Of a stretch of DNA of 35,187 nt, positions 26,706 to 35,187 are shown piece after piece. A model generated the notes under the pieces. It searched no databases. It was not told where the DNA came from and saw only the letters and a program-made list of their open reading frames with translations. Positions within the stretch are counted from its first letter, which is position 1. Every line of letters begins with the position of its first letter. The translations under genes were made by a program, and so were the position numbers. This stretch comes from Photorhabdus caribbeanensis (GTDB taxonomy: Bacteria > Pseudomonadota > Gammaproteobacteria > Enterobacterales > Enterobacteriaceae): positions 1 to 35,187 of the forward strand of contig NZ_RCWB01000043.1 in assembly GCF_018448885.1 (NCBI RefSeq), read 5' to 3'.

Positions 26706-26729
26706 TCTTTTTCCTCTCTGTAAAATCTA

Positions 26730-26757
26730 CAGGTTCACTCATTTGACGGTGAACCTG
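26730..26757 (-). terminator. Stem-loop between frmA and fghA
   Basis: CAGGTTCAC pairs with GTGAACCTG, a perfect 9 bp stem with a 10 nt loop. It lies in the 120 bp gap between the two genes. On the minus strand it is followed by TAGATTTTAC, so it could act as a partial terminator that lowers fghA expression relative to frmA, or as an mRNA-stabilising hairpin. Confidence 0.5.
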
Positions 26758-26825
26758 AGGCTATCGTTTTCTGTTTTGTTAAAAACCGCTTATTACAGCA
26801 TGGTCTTTAACTCCCTTAGAACAGC

Positions 26826-28437
<1,612 letters not shown>

Positions 28438-28767
28438 TTACGAAACATCGATCAAGCCGAGATCATTGCTTAATGTCGTGCCGCTGATAACATAACTCGC
28501 AGTCAATTGACTTCCTTTTTTGTATAAAAAAGTTTGACGAGCTTCATTATCATTTCCCCATACTACAGACACATGCATAAAAATCATTGCGCCATCAGGA
28601 ACACCAAGATCGCCTGGGTCAGCAGTTTTTTTTGCTCCAAGATTAATATCATTACCTTTATTACTTAAATGCTTTTCACCATCGCCATCCATATAACTAA
28701 ATTGGATTCTAGCAATAAATCCGCCTGAGTTTTTAAGACTCATCTTTCCAATTTCTTGTAATTCCAT
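28438..28767 (-). CDS. Small 109-aa protein of unrecognised family, copy B
   Basis: This is the paralogue of the protein at 24629-24958, identical at 89 of 109 positions by my alignment. The N-terminal block (QEIGKMSLKNSGGF), the centre (DPGDLGVPDG) and the C-terminus (ISGTTLSNDLGLID) are conserved. The most divergent part is residues 36-50. AGAGGAG lies before the ATG at 28767, supporting that start over one 54 bp upstream. Conservation with changes concentrated in one loop suggests both copies are functional and diverging. The family and function are not recognised. Confidence 0.85.
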   Translation of the reverse strand: MELQEIGKMSLKNSGGFIARIQFSYMDGDGEKHLSNKGNDINLGAKKTADPGDLGVPDGAMIFMHVSVVWGNDNEARQTFLYKKGSQLTASYVISGTTLSNDLGLIDVS

Positions 28768-29140
28768 AACAGTCTCCTCTTGATATTTTGAGAAAAGTAA
28801 TAATAACATTCTGTTATTCAACTACATAAGTAGTTCAAGATGTGTTAGAGAAAAAATAAATCTTAACAAGTGAATAATAAGTAACACATTAAAACTACCA
28901 GGGCAAATAATTATTATGTGTATTTTGGAGAAAACAAAAATCATCTTAATTAGAGCAAAAAATAAGTAATTTTTTCGTTAGGTGTTTAATATAGTCACCA
29001 TTTTTTCTTTATAATGCCAATCTAATGAGATATTTGTTTTTATATAATAATATTTTTATTGTTTTGATTGGTAATAATTTCAATTTATGATTTTTCATAA
29101 CTTATTATAATGGTTGTAATGTAATGACGATGTGAGTAAA
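28768..29140 (-). promoter_or_regulatory. Conserved upstream region of copy B
   Basis: This aligns with the region upstream of copy A over about 330 bp. Conserved blocks include GATGTGTTA (28840-28848), TAACACATTAAAAC (28891-28904), CGTTAGGTGTTTAATATAGT (28977-28996) and TTTATTGTTTT with ATTGGTAAT (29055-29075). The spacing to the gene is kept within about 20 bp. I see no ORF in it. The rest of the gap to 29504 is AT-rich with one stem-loop. Confidence 0.5.
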
Positions 29141-29418
29141 TAGAACTGTATTCTTTTAAATAATTCATTGGAGAAGGAGATAAATTAACAATTGAATATA
29201 AAGATTTTTAGTTTAATATCTTTTTCAATTCTTGATGTCTCCGAAGAAAATAAGTATTACAATTCTGTCTTTTAATCAATCTATGGGAAGTCATTTTCAT
29301 CGAGATATTCTAGCAACCCAGAATTATTAGAATATCTGGATACTGGTGAGTTAGCTGAATTTTGAGAAACGGGTATATTTACCTATTTTTGTCCTTTCAT
29401 TTCCTATCTGAACTGGCT

Positions 29419-29450
29419 GTTCAATACTCAGCTTCAACTAAGTATTGAAC
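29419..29450. other. 10 bp stem-loop upstream of the HNH nuclease gene
   Basis: GTTCAATACT (29419-29428) pairs perfectly with AGTATTGAAC (29441-29450), with a 12 nt loop. It is 55 bp before the nuclease ATG, so it may be an operator or a terminator for transcription entering from the left. A short open frame ending at a TGA near 29366 (containing NPELLEYLDTGELAEF) lies before it and may be a gene scrap. Confidence 0.4.
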
Positions 29451-29504
29451 TCATTCACTTTTGCGAGCATGATCGCAGTTCATTCACCAGTTTAGCTAAT
29501 AGTT

Positions 29505-30377
29505 ATGACTTCACTCACAGCACTGCAAACAGCGATATCAAAACTCACCGTCTGGCGTAAAGGCGATCAACGCGCACCACATAAGCCATTACTGCTATTG
29601 TATGTGTTGTCTGAGTACAAAAAAGGGCATGAGCAACTGTTTAATTACGGTGATGAAATTCATCAACCACTATTACAATTACTCACTGATTTTGGCCCCA
29701 ATCGCAAAGAACACTATCCTTCAATGCCTTTCTGGCGCTTACGGAGAGATGGCTTTTGGGAACTGAAAAATGCAGAACATTGCACGCCACGTTCGGGAAG
29801 CAAGGAACCGCCAAAACGAGAGCTGATTGAGTATCAGGTTGCCGGAGGTTTTGATTCTGCCAGTTTTCAGTTATTGCGCTGTCAGCCTGCACTTGTTGAT
29901 GAACTGGCACAACAGATCCTTAATGAACATTTCCCTGAAAGCGTTCAGGTAAGCCTGGCTGAGCGACTAGGTTTTGATATTAACAAGGGGCTAAATAGCC
30001 GTGATCCACGTTTTCGTGGTATGGTTTTACGCGCTTATCACTACCGCTGCGCCGTTTGTGGCTATGATTTACGTCTGGATGGTTCGCTGGTTGGTCTGGA
30101 AGCTGCCCACATCAAATGGAAACAGTTCGGTGGCCCTTGCCTAGTGGAGAATGGTTTGGCACTTTGCACACTTCATCATTCCGCTTTTGATAGAGGTGCA
30201 ATTGGTATAGACGAGAATCTGAAGATTAAGATCTCTGATGGAGTCAATCGTAGTCCGGTTGTTGAGCAATTGTTCTGGGCCAGAGATGGCGAAAGCCTTT
30301 ATCTGCCGCGTAATCGTCAGTATTATCCGGCAGATAGATTTATTGAATGGCACCAGACTCAGGTATTTAAGACATAA
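29505..30377 (+). CDS. HNH endonuclease resembling phosphorothioated-DNA-dependent restriction enzymes
   Basis: This 290-residue protein has two parts. Residues about 1-140 resemble the sulfur-binding domain (SBD) of ScoMcrA/SprMcrA-type enzymes: KGDQRAPHKPLLLLYVL, then a Tyr-Pro pair in EHYPSMPFWRL and GFWEL, corresponding to the Tyr-Pro of the sulfur pocket. Residues about 170-250 form an HNH nuclease with zinc cysteines (YRCAVCGYDL), the catalytic LEAAHIKWKQFGG and LCTLHHSAFDRGAIGI. Such enzymes cut DNA carrying Dnd phosphorothioate modification. No dnd genes are in the window, which fits a defence role against PT-modified foreign DNA. The ribosome site is weak. A strong stem-loop follows. 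The HNH call is firm; PT specificity is inferred from family resemblance. Confidence 0.85.
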   Translation: MTSLTALQTAISKLTVWRKGDQRAPHKPLLLLYVLSEYKKGHEQLFNYGDEIHQPLLQLLTDFGPNRKEHYPSMPFWRLRRDGFWELKNAEHCTPRSGSKEPPKRELIEYQVAGGFDSASFQLLRCQPALVDELAQQILNEHFPESVQVSLAERLGFDINKGLNSRDPRFRGMVLRAYHYRCAVCGYDLRLDGSLVGLEAAHIKWKQFGGPCLVENGLALCTLHHSAFDRGAIGIDENLKIKISDGVNRSPVVEQLFWARDGESLYLPRNRQYYPADRFIEWHQTQVFKT

Positions 30378-30404
30378 ATAAAGTCAATTTATGTTGCAGA
30401 TATC

Positions 30405-30436
30405 AACTATCTAGACATTTTGATGTTTAGATAGTT
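30405..30436 (+). terminator. Terminator-like stem-loop after the HNH gene
   Basis: AACTATCTAGACAT and ATGTTTAGATAGTT pair over 14 positions (one G-T wobble) around a TTTG loop, 28 bp after the stop codon. The trailing ATATCATG is not a clean T-tract. Confidence 0.55.
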
Positions 30437-30695
30437 ATATCATGCGCTATTCCCCAAATCCCTCACATTATCTTTCCGGCCCTTTTCCAACCCGTTTGAA
30501 TAACTCCATACCATTGCAACATCAATCCAAACCGTATTAAATCCCTGCTCATATAGAAATGATACTTATCGTGTGGCGGAAATAGAGGGCCGTAGTTCTA
30601 CAGAGGTAGCTGATAAAATCTCCGCCCTTTCGAATTACTAGCTCTGGTCATTTTTATGTAGCTGACAAGAGGGTATATTTATAAATGGAGCCGCA
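30437..30695. other. Intergenic stretch with a possible coding scrap
   Basis: No intact gene is seen in this stretch. The frame from 30504 to the TAG at 30641 reads coding-like near its end (YRVAEIEGRSSTEVADKI) but has no start or ribosome site. It is probably the remains of a gene, and I do not recognise it. Confidence 0.3.
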
Positions 30696-31235
30696 ATGAA
30701 ACTCTCAGATCTTGGTAGCAGAATATGTATCATAGGACCATCAAATAGCGGGAAATCCACACTGGCTAATGCAATTTTGGAAAAACTCAATCTGAAAGCC
30801 ACGCATTTGGACCAACTTTTTCATTTGGCTGATTCAGATTGGCAACCGCGCCCTTATGATGAATTTATTACATTACACGATAAAGTAATAAATGAAGACA
30901 AATGGGTTATAGATGGAAACTATAAAAAAGCGCTTCCTCAGCGTCTTTCTAGAGCTACCGGATTAATTTTATTAGATATCCCTACCTTGTTAAGTTTGTC
31001 TTGATATATGAATAGGATTTTATTCCAAAGTCACCGACATGGTGGTCTTTCTGGGGCTAAAGAGCGCATAAAATGGGAGATGATACATCACATTATTTTC
31101 GCCGTACCCAAAAGCAGAAAACGTCATACTGAAATTTACGAAAGCTTATCAATTCCCAAGATAAAACTCATGTCAGTGAAAGAAATTAATCAGCAATATA
31201 AAGAATGGGAGCTTTCTCATTATTTAAATCGATGA
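30696..31235 (+). pseudogene. P-loop nucleotide kinase-like protein interrupted by an in-frame TGA
   Basis: The first part has a Walker A motif, IGPSNSGKSTLANAIL, and then HLDQLFHLADSDWQPRP and WVIDGNYKKALPQRLSRATGLILLDIPT. This is the pattern of small adenylate-kinase-like ATPases sometimes annotated as topology modulation (FlaR-like) proteins. A TGA at 31002-31004 stops it after 102 residues. The same frame continues without a gap as YMNRILFQSHRHGGLSGAKE and KWEMIHHIIF to a TGA at 31233-31235, which is the expected C-terminal half. Restoring one base (for example CGA for TGA) would give a normal protein of about 179 residues. Most likely a recent nonsense mutation. Confidence 0.8.
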
Positions 31236-31434
31236 GAAAGGAAAACAGCAGTAATTTGTATAAAAATAATCATTGAACTACATCTTGCATTTGATTCTTT
31301 CTTATTCAGAGTAGTTCATTACCCACGTTTTATTAGAGTTTTGGTTATCCTTGGATAAACTCATATATGTGTCCATCATATAAAAGAGATTGTTAAATCG
31401 AAAAAAGGCAAAATATCTGGCTTGTTGCTATTAT

Positions 31435-31786
31435 CTAGATATTGCTCATGGTATGGCGAAGGCTGTGGCCTGTTAGTCTGCCATTATAGCCAATACGTTT
31501 TATTGCGTAGTTGGTGTTGATTTTACTCATCGGTTTTCTGGAATCATTATGACCAGACAATATCCGTCAATAATTTCCTGTAATTCCAGCAGTAATGCTT
31601 TTTCCTGACTGGATAACGGCACAAGGTGGGGACGGTGTACCATATATTTGTCATAATGCTTTGTTCCATTTTACGCAACACACTCAGTATGTCTTTGGAT
31701 TTAATATCAGTGATAGTCCGTTTGCCAATGTGAGGGAAAACGTCTTTTTTCAAGTATTCGGCCCTACAGGATTCGACATTAATCAT
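31435..31786 (-). pseudogene. Collapsed tyrosine integrase (P4-like)
   Basis: Three pieces of one integrase occur in order on the minus strand in different frames. LKKDVFPHIGKRTITDIKSK...VLRKMEQ belongs to the N-terminal part of the P4-type core region. HRPHLVPLSSQEKALLLELQ follows in another frame. MSKINTNYAIKRIGYNGRL then leads into TGHSLRHTMSNI, the segment with the catalytic Arg-His-x-x-Arg-like GHxxRHT box. Large internal parts and the C-terminal Tyr are missing. It is clearly non-functional and marks a former integrative element. Confidence 0.8.
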
Positions 31787-31793
31787 ATCTGGC

Positions 31794-31883
31794 TTAACCT
31801 CGCCCGTGTTTTCCCTTACCTTTACCCCCGAAATAGCTTTCGTCTATCTCGACCTCACCTTCAAATAAGGAGTGTTCATCGAC
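31794..31883 (-). mobile_element. Fragment of an IS1595/ISXO2-type transposase
   Basis: The minus-strand frame reads LFEGEVEIDESYFGGKGKGK before a stop. EVEIDESYFGG with a following basic Gly-rich run is the diagnostic start of the ISXO2-like DDE domain of IS1595-family transposases. Only about 30 codons remain, and no ends of the element are recognised. Confidence 0.75.
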
Positions 31884-31923
31884 ATAATCAGAGATAAGGA
31901 CTCTGGGGCGGTGAAGTTACGTA

Positions 31924-32169
31924 TTAATTAGGGGCTCCCTGATGTTTAAGTGTTACCGCCATATCTGCCAACATACAGTTCCAAATCTCGATACCTCTTG
32001 TACTCAATTCGTTCTTTTCTAAGCGTTCATCCAGTAATGTGGATATGCGTTGCTTCCAATCATCGCAATGGCGCCTCAGATCTATTAATACGTAACTATC
32101 CACAAGAGCCCTAATACTTTGAAAACCGCCTGTAATATCGATTCGTATCTCGCTGTTATCCGCGCGCAC
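31924..32169 (-). CDS. Hypothetical protein of the decayed element
   Basis: About 81 residues, with a GTG start at 32169. The frame is open back to a TAG at about 32226, and the extra residues (KKVSQQNARDWFYVR) look coding. The true N-terminus may therefore be upstream and damaged. The segment GGFQSIRALVDSYVLIDLRRHCDDWKQRI reads like small proteins of unknown function in P4-like satellites. No catalytic motif is visible. It is the last member of the row of small minus-strand genes and lies next to transposase and integrase scraps. Confidence 0.5.
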   Translation of the reverse strand: MRADNSEIRIDITGGFQSIRALVDSYVLIDLRRHCDDWKQRISTLLDERLEKNELSTRGIEIWNCMLADMAVTLKHQGAPN

Positions 32170-32266
32170 ATAGAACCAATCTCTAGCATTTTGCTGAGAG
32201 ACCTTTTTGCGAATTTGTCGACCAATCTATTGAGGTGAGTGTTGTTAGTGATGTTAGCTCTTATAG

Positions 32267-32485
32267 TTATTTGCCCCCTCTTGAAGTTCTTTGTAGATGG
32301 ATGGAAACTGTTTTATCCAGAGCCTCAATAACATCAAAAACGATGTTGTATGCTACCGAAATAGCCCATGAGCATTCTTCGTTCTCATCGGTGTTAGGTA
32401 GATTATTCGTAACCAAAGAAAGAACAGCGCGTGCTTTCTTCAACTGCGCTGACTGCTGGTCGATATCAGTAAAATCGATGGTCAT
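32267..32485 (-). CDS. Small hypothetical protein of the decayed element
   Basis: 72 residues, starting MTIDFTDIDQQSAQLKKA. AGGAGG lies 6 bases before the ATG, a strong ribosome site. The ATG overlaps the preceding frame's stop as TAATG. The sequence is helical and acidic, with CSWAISVAYNIVFDVIEALDK near the end. The function is not recognised; similar small genes sit in satellite prophage operons. It looks intact. Confidence 0.65.
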   Translation of the reverse strand: MTIDFTDIDQQSAQLKKARAVLSLVTNNLPNTDENEECSWAISVAYNIVFDVIEALDKTVSIHLQRTSRGGK

Positions 32486-32673
32486 TATTTGCCTCCTTTT
32501 TGGGCCAATTCTTCAACCAGACAATGAGCAACATTGCCGGTTAATTTACTAAGGAAAGAGTAAATAGCTTTAAGCTTAGAAATCAGTCATCCGATGCGGG
32601 TAACTTTCCAACATTCAGCAAATGATTTCTGCCTGTCATGCTTTTTCTGCCACCTAAACCAGAGTAATTGCAT
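32485..32673 (-). pseudogene. Small element gene split by an in-frame TGA
   Basis: The frame from the ATG at 32673 runs 28 codons (ending CWKVTRIG) to a TGA at 32587-32589. It continues in the same frame for 33 codons (SKLKAIYSFLSKLTGNVAHC, then EELAQKGGK) to a TAA that overlaps the next ATG. The second part contains the strong ribosome site of the next gene. The pattern suggests a roughly 62-residue protein with one nonsense mutation. The family is not recognised. Confidence 0.5.
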
Positions 32674-32676
32674 GGT

Positions 32677-32860
32677 TCATGTTTGCTTTTCCATCTGGAG
32701 TACGATTGCGTCTGGTAGGCCGTCCAGAATGGTTATCACTGAATCAACCATGTCTGGCACTTACCGTCGTCAGTGGTCAGCGTTTTCATCCAGACAGCAC
32801 TGTCTGAGCCTGCTGTATCCGGCTAATCATTTCCTCAAGGGACATTTGACGATAGTTCAT
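32677..32860 (-). pseudogene. Small element gene broken by frameshift and stops
   Basis: The ATG at 32860 has a perfect AGGAGG upstream and encodes MNYRQMSLEEMISRIQQAQ, but the frame stops at 32786 after 24 residues. A neighbouring frame then reads VPDMVDSVITILDGLPDAIV and QMEKQT to a stop at 32677, which looks like the missing second half. Stops between the two pieces show the gene is damaged. Confidence 0.5.
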
Positions 32861-33021
32861 GTTGTTACCTCCTGTACATTGAGGCGAATATGGGTAAAGC
32901 CATCCGGCTGTGCCTTCTGTAATGCGTGTTCTCTGGTGGAGGAAATGACCTGATAGCTGATGCTCACTATCAGTCCGTGTTTATTGACACCATAACCTTT
33001 GATCTGGAAATAGTTATGCAT
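32857..33021 (-). CDS. 54-aa hypothetical protein of the element cassette
   Basis: Starts MHNYFQIKGYGVNKHGLIVS at 33021 with AAGGAG 9 bases upstream. The ATG lies inside the end of the 57-aa gene, giving an 8 bp overlap. The stop overlaps the next ATG as ATGA. It has about three beta strands and a mid helix (REHALQKAQPDG). I do not recognise a function. Tight coupling on both sides argues that it is real. Confidence 0.65.
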   Translation of the reverse strand: MHNYFQIKGYGVNKHGLIVSISYQVISSTREHALQKAQPDGFTHIRLNVQEVTT

Positions 33022-33187
33022 CGCTAACTCCTTTGAAATCATGTGCCTTACGGGCGGTATCTTCGATGATGCTGAGCAGTTCTATTTGAACCATACGTTC
33101 TTCTTTATTGCTCGTCAGAAACTGAGCAGCAGCGGCCAAGCATTCTATTTTATTCATCGCATCAACAAGATCGATAGAATTACACAT
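33014..33187 (-). CDS. 57-aa hypothetical protein of the element cassette
   Basis: This short gene is in a row of coupled genes. It starts MCNSIDLVDAMNKIECLAAA, with its ATG overlapping the stop of the preceding gene by 8 bp. It ends DFKGVSDA, with its stop overlapping the next start. The product is predicted helical (AAAQFLTSNKEERMVQIELL). No known motif is seen. Confidence 0.6.
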   Translation of the reverse strand: MCNSIDLVDAMNKIECLAAAAQFLTSNKEERMVQIELLSIIEDTARKAHDFKGVSDA

Positions 33188-33419
33188 GATGCACTTCCCG
33201 ATTCAGTAAGTGGGTAGTAAAGGATAAGGTGAAATGAAGCGTCAGAATGCGGTGGGCTTCCAGTTCGGTAGAGGTCTCAACATAGATGTGATAAGGTTTG
33301 ATCGTCATGTCAGCGCGTGACAGGGCCAAAAGACGATAATTAATCTCAGGGTGAATTTTGATTAAATATCCAGCCTTTAAAAAAGGGAATGGATGTGGAA
33401 TGCCTTCACTTTTACTCAT
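33180..33419 (-). CDS. 79-aa protein, possibly Icd/Ash-like
   Basis: Starts at the ATG at 33419 with CGGAG upstream. The sequence pattern YHIYVETSTELEAHRILTLH, then FTLSFTTHLLNREVHHV, resembles the C-terminal part of Icd-like/Ash proteins of P4-type satellites, some of which inhibit host cell division. That resemblance is from memory and is weak. It is the first gene of the cassette that continues to 31924. No promoter was located in the 290 bp upstream, which holds no other gene. Confidence 0.6.
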   Translation of the reverse strand: MSKSEGIPHPFPFLKAGYLIKIHPEINYRLLALSRADMTIKPYHIYVETSTELEAHRILTLHFTLSFTTHLLNREVHHV

Positions 33420-33709
33420 CAAACACTCCGGTTATCAGTAGGTATTGCCAGATGTTTTAATATACTTTGATTACTAAAATAAATTGTATAGCCTAATTCT
33501 TTGTTATATGAGTAGCTTACTCAGTTGCATAAATTTACTATATAAATAATTTCAAAATAAGACTATTATTATCAATGAAATCCTTGATGACGTTAAAACT
33601 TTGGAAAATTTCGTTATTCATTATTATCTATCCTATCTTATGCTACGGACGGCCCATTTAGACATCACTAAAATCATAAATATATGTTTGTTATCTAAAA
33701 AGTTTATAT

Positions 33710-34651
33710 TCATGTTCTATGTCGGTAATCCGTTAAAAGGAAATCTTTATACTTATCTGGTAAAAGTGCAACCTCTCCCCAATTAAGCTCTTTTGTCCAA
33801 TATCCAGTCCCAACGGAAGTAATAGGCGCATAAAAAACAATGATACGATTTTCTGCTCTTCCAGAAACTATCCCTCTGGGTTCAGCGAATTTATTCCAGA
33901 CTCTAACTCTGAAATCTGCATAATGCTTAGGAGTATTAAGTTTTAACCAAACGGTGGAATGATTAGTGTGTTTATTTATCTCCGTTATTTCACCAAAATA
34001 GAAATTTGGGATTTCAACTTCATTGTGTATATCGTTAACATCTTTCAACGAATCACAAAAAAGATAACGATTAGAATGTCCTGTTTCATCAACAACAAAG
34101 ATCTCTCTATAATAATTATTTCTGAAGTTGGCACAGAGAGATTGAACACTTGTTATTTTGCTTGGGAGTTTAAAAGTCTGGCCATTATGTCTTGATACAG
34201 GAACGTCAACTATTCGTCCATCTTTGCTTTCGAAGTGTGTCTCAAACGGTTCTTCGTCACTATCATAAGGTTCTCGGGGATTGTTTTCGGGTCTCTCCTG
34301 AATAAATCCATCGATAACGATCAATTCTTCATCTTCAATCGCTTTCTTGGCTTCTTCCTCACTTGAGTACCGTTTGCCAGTAATAGCGCCACTTCTTAAA
34401 AGACAGAAAGGTGCATCTGGAGTTGGCAAATGTCTGAAAAGAGCGTCACGCCCATCAGACATAACGGAAGATTCAGGATCTGAAGGTACCCTTATGAGAG
34501 GTTCGTAGCATTGAGGACAAATCAAGTTTCCCTTCATAACTAACTGATAATCAAGAGGCTCAACTTCATTACGTACAAGCTGAGCAATACTATGAATACG
34601 TTTATCCCAGTTAGGATCATAATAAGCGTAAGCTATGCGACGACTAGTCAT
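33710..34651 (-). CDS. 313-aa protein with a CxxC zinc-binding-like N-terminal region, function unknown
   Basis: I do not recognise this protein with confidence. Residues about 44-84 contain LICPQCYEPLIR, then DALFRHLPTP and a further Cys (DAPFCLLRSG). A CxxC, a His and a Cys at this spacing could bind zinc, and the arrangement recalls the N-terminal region of CoiA-like or phage/defence-associated proteins. A middle acidic segment (about 110-140) is followed by a beta-rich C-terminal half. GAGGAT lies upstream of the ATG. It stands alone, in AT-rich DNA between the decayed element and an IS30-type element, which suggests acquired DNA. No signal peptide or membrane segment is visible. Confidence 0.7.
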   Translation of the reverse strand: MTSRRIAYAYYDPNWDKRIHSIAQLVRNEVEPLDYQLVMKGNLICPQCYEPLIRVPSDPESSVMSDGRDALFRHLPTPDAPFCLLRSGAITGKRYSSEEEAKKAIEDEELIVIDGFIQERPENNPREPYDSDEEPFETHFESKDGRIVDVPVSRHNGQTFKLPSKITSVQSLCANFRNNYYREIFVVDETGHSNRYLFCDSLKDVNDIHNEVEIPNFYFGEITEINKHTNHSTVWLKLNTPKHYADFRVRVWNKFAEPRGIVSGRAENRIIVFYAPITSVGTGYWTKELNWGEVALLPDKYKDFLLTDYRHRT

Positions 34652-35145
34652 ACGAAGAAATCCTCTATACTGTAAGTCTCCAATCCTATAATGAATAACA
34701 AAATAAAATGTGAAATGAAATAAATTTTAAGTATTTTCTGATTGAATGTGTGAATTTTGCGTTATTATTGGTATTGAAATAATTTAGTTGGTAGGTGAAA
34801 ATTACCTTATTCTTTACAAAGCTGTTAAGAAAATGAAACGTTTATTTTCTGCACCTACAGGATTCTATAGTGGTTTTTATTTAATTGCTTTTGAAAATTT
34901 TTATTTGGTTCAATTATCTAACATTCCACTATAATTCCCCAAAATTGTTTATGGCTTGAAAAACGTGATTTACATGAATAGCTTAATGCATAATTAATAC
35001 AAAATGCTCATCGCTATATTGGCAAATAGTAATAAAGTATAGAATGTAATAATAACGTTTGGCGGATTCGACTAATAAGCGCAATTTTTCAGAAAGGCGG
35101 TCAGTTGCTATAGTAGGCATCTTTCCCGCCACAGGAGAATGCGCT
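34652..35145. other. AT-rich stretch before the IS30-type transposase
   Basis: No gene is seen. It contains the unassigned promoter region of the 313-aa gene on the left. On the right, between about 35050 and 35145, it should hold the left terminal repeat of the IS30-type element; I could not fix its boundary because only one end is in the window. Confidence 0.4.
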
Positions 35146-35187
35146 ATGGCCTATACACAACTGACCGAGACAGAAAGATATCAGATT
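35146..35187 (+). CDS. IS30-family transposase, first 14 codons
   Basis: An ATG at 35146, behind CAGGAG (35132-35137), opens MAYTQLTETERYQI and runs off the end of the window. This is the characteristic N-terminus of IS30-family transposases, which start with a helix-turn-helix region (xYxQLTxxERYQI). Only the first 14 residues are visible, so integrity cannot be judged. Confidence 0.75.
   Translation, partial: MAYTQLTETERYQI

Noticed and set aside
29419-29450. LexA box near CTGTTCAATACTCAG before the HNH gene
   Set aside because: The spacing between CTG and CAG is 9 instead of 10 and the ACAG half is missing.

Overview
The window looks like the chromosome of an AT-rich enterobacterium, most likely Photorhabdus or a close relative in the Morganellaceae. 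This rests on four things. The core order qor / dnaB-alr-tyrB / uvrA / ssb is the enterobacterial one. There are two 125-127 bp ERIC repeats. The accessory genes are of the kind carried by insect-associated Morganellaceae. The background is very AT-rich. The genus is an inference; the gene calls do not depend on it.

Layout. (1) 1-1.9 kb: an overlapping pair encoding a GNAT acetyltransferase with an EVE/PUA-like C-terminal half and an ASCH-domain protein, followed by ERIC copy 1. (2) 1.9-6.9 kb: core genes qor (minus), dnaB, alr, tyrB (plus). (3) 6.9-12.7 kb: an accessory block between tyrB and uvrA. It holds a colicin E5-type tRNA-cleaving bacteriocin and its immunity gene behind a promoter with both a Fur box and a LexA box, a GNAT acetyltransferase, and a pseudouridine catabolism pair (psuK with an N-terminal HTH, psuG). 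(4) 12.7-16.4 kb: divergent uvrA and ssb with a LexA box between them. (5) 16.4-24.5 kb: remnants of mobile elements, then a six-gene minus-strand carotenoid operon: carotenoid cleavage oxygenase, crtE, type 2 idi, crtY, crtI, crtB. It encodes the route from IPP/DMAPP to beta-carotene, and the oxygenase could then cut the product to an apocarotenoid or retinal. crtX and crtZ are absent. (6) 24.5-29.2 kb: a glutathione-dependent formaldehyde detoxification pair (frmA, fghA) bracketed by two directly repeated ~0.7 kb units. Each unit holds a 109-residue protein of unrecognised family and a long conserved upstream region. (7) 29.5-35.2 kb: an HNH endonuclease resembling restriction enzymes that recognise phosphorothioated DNA, a P-loop kinase gene broken by one stop codon, a decayed integrative element (collapsed integrase, IS1595-type transposase scrap, a cassette of tiny coupled genes, some broken), an unrecognised 313-residue cysteine-containing protein, and the start of an IS30-type transposase at the right edge.

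The most interesting items are the bacteriocin with a TonB-box-like motif and combined iron/SOS control, the carotenoid operon whose first gene is a cleavage oxygenase, the duplicated 109-aa protein with its conserved leader, and the GNAT-EVE/ASCH pair. All identifications come from reading the sequence and from memory of the families; no database search was run.
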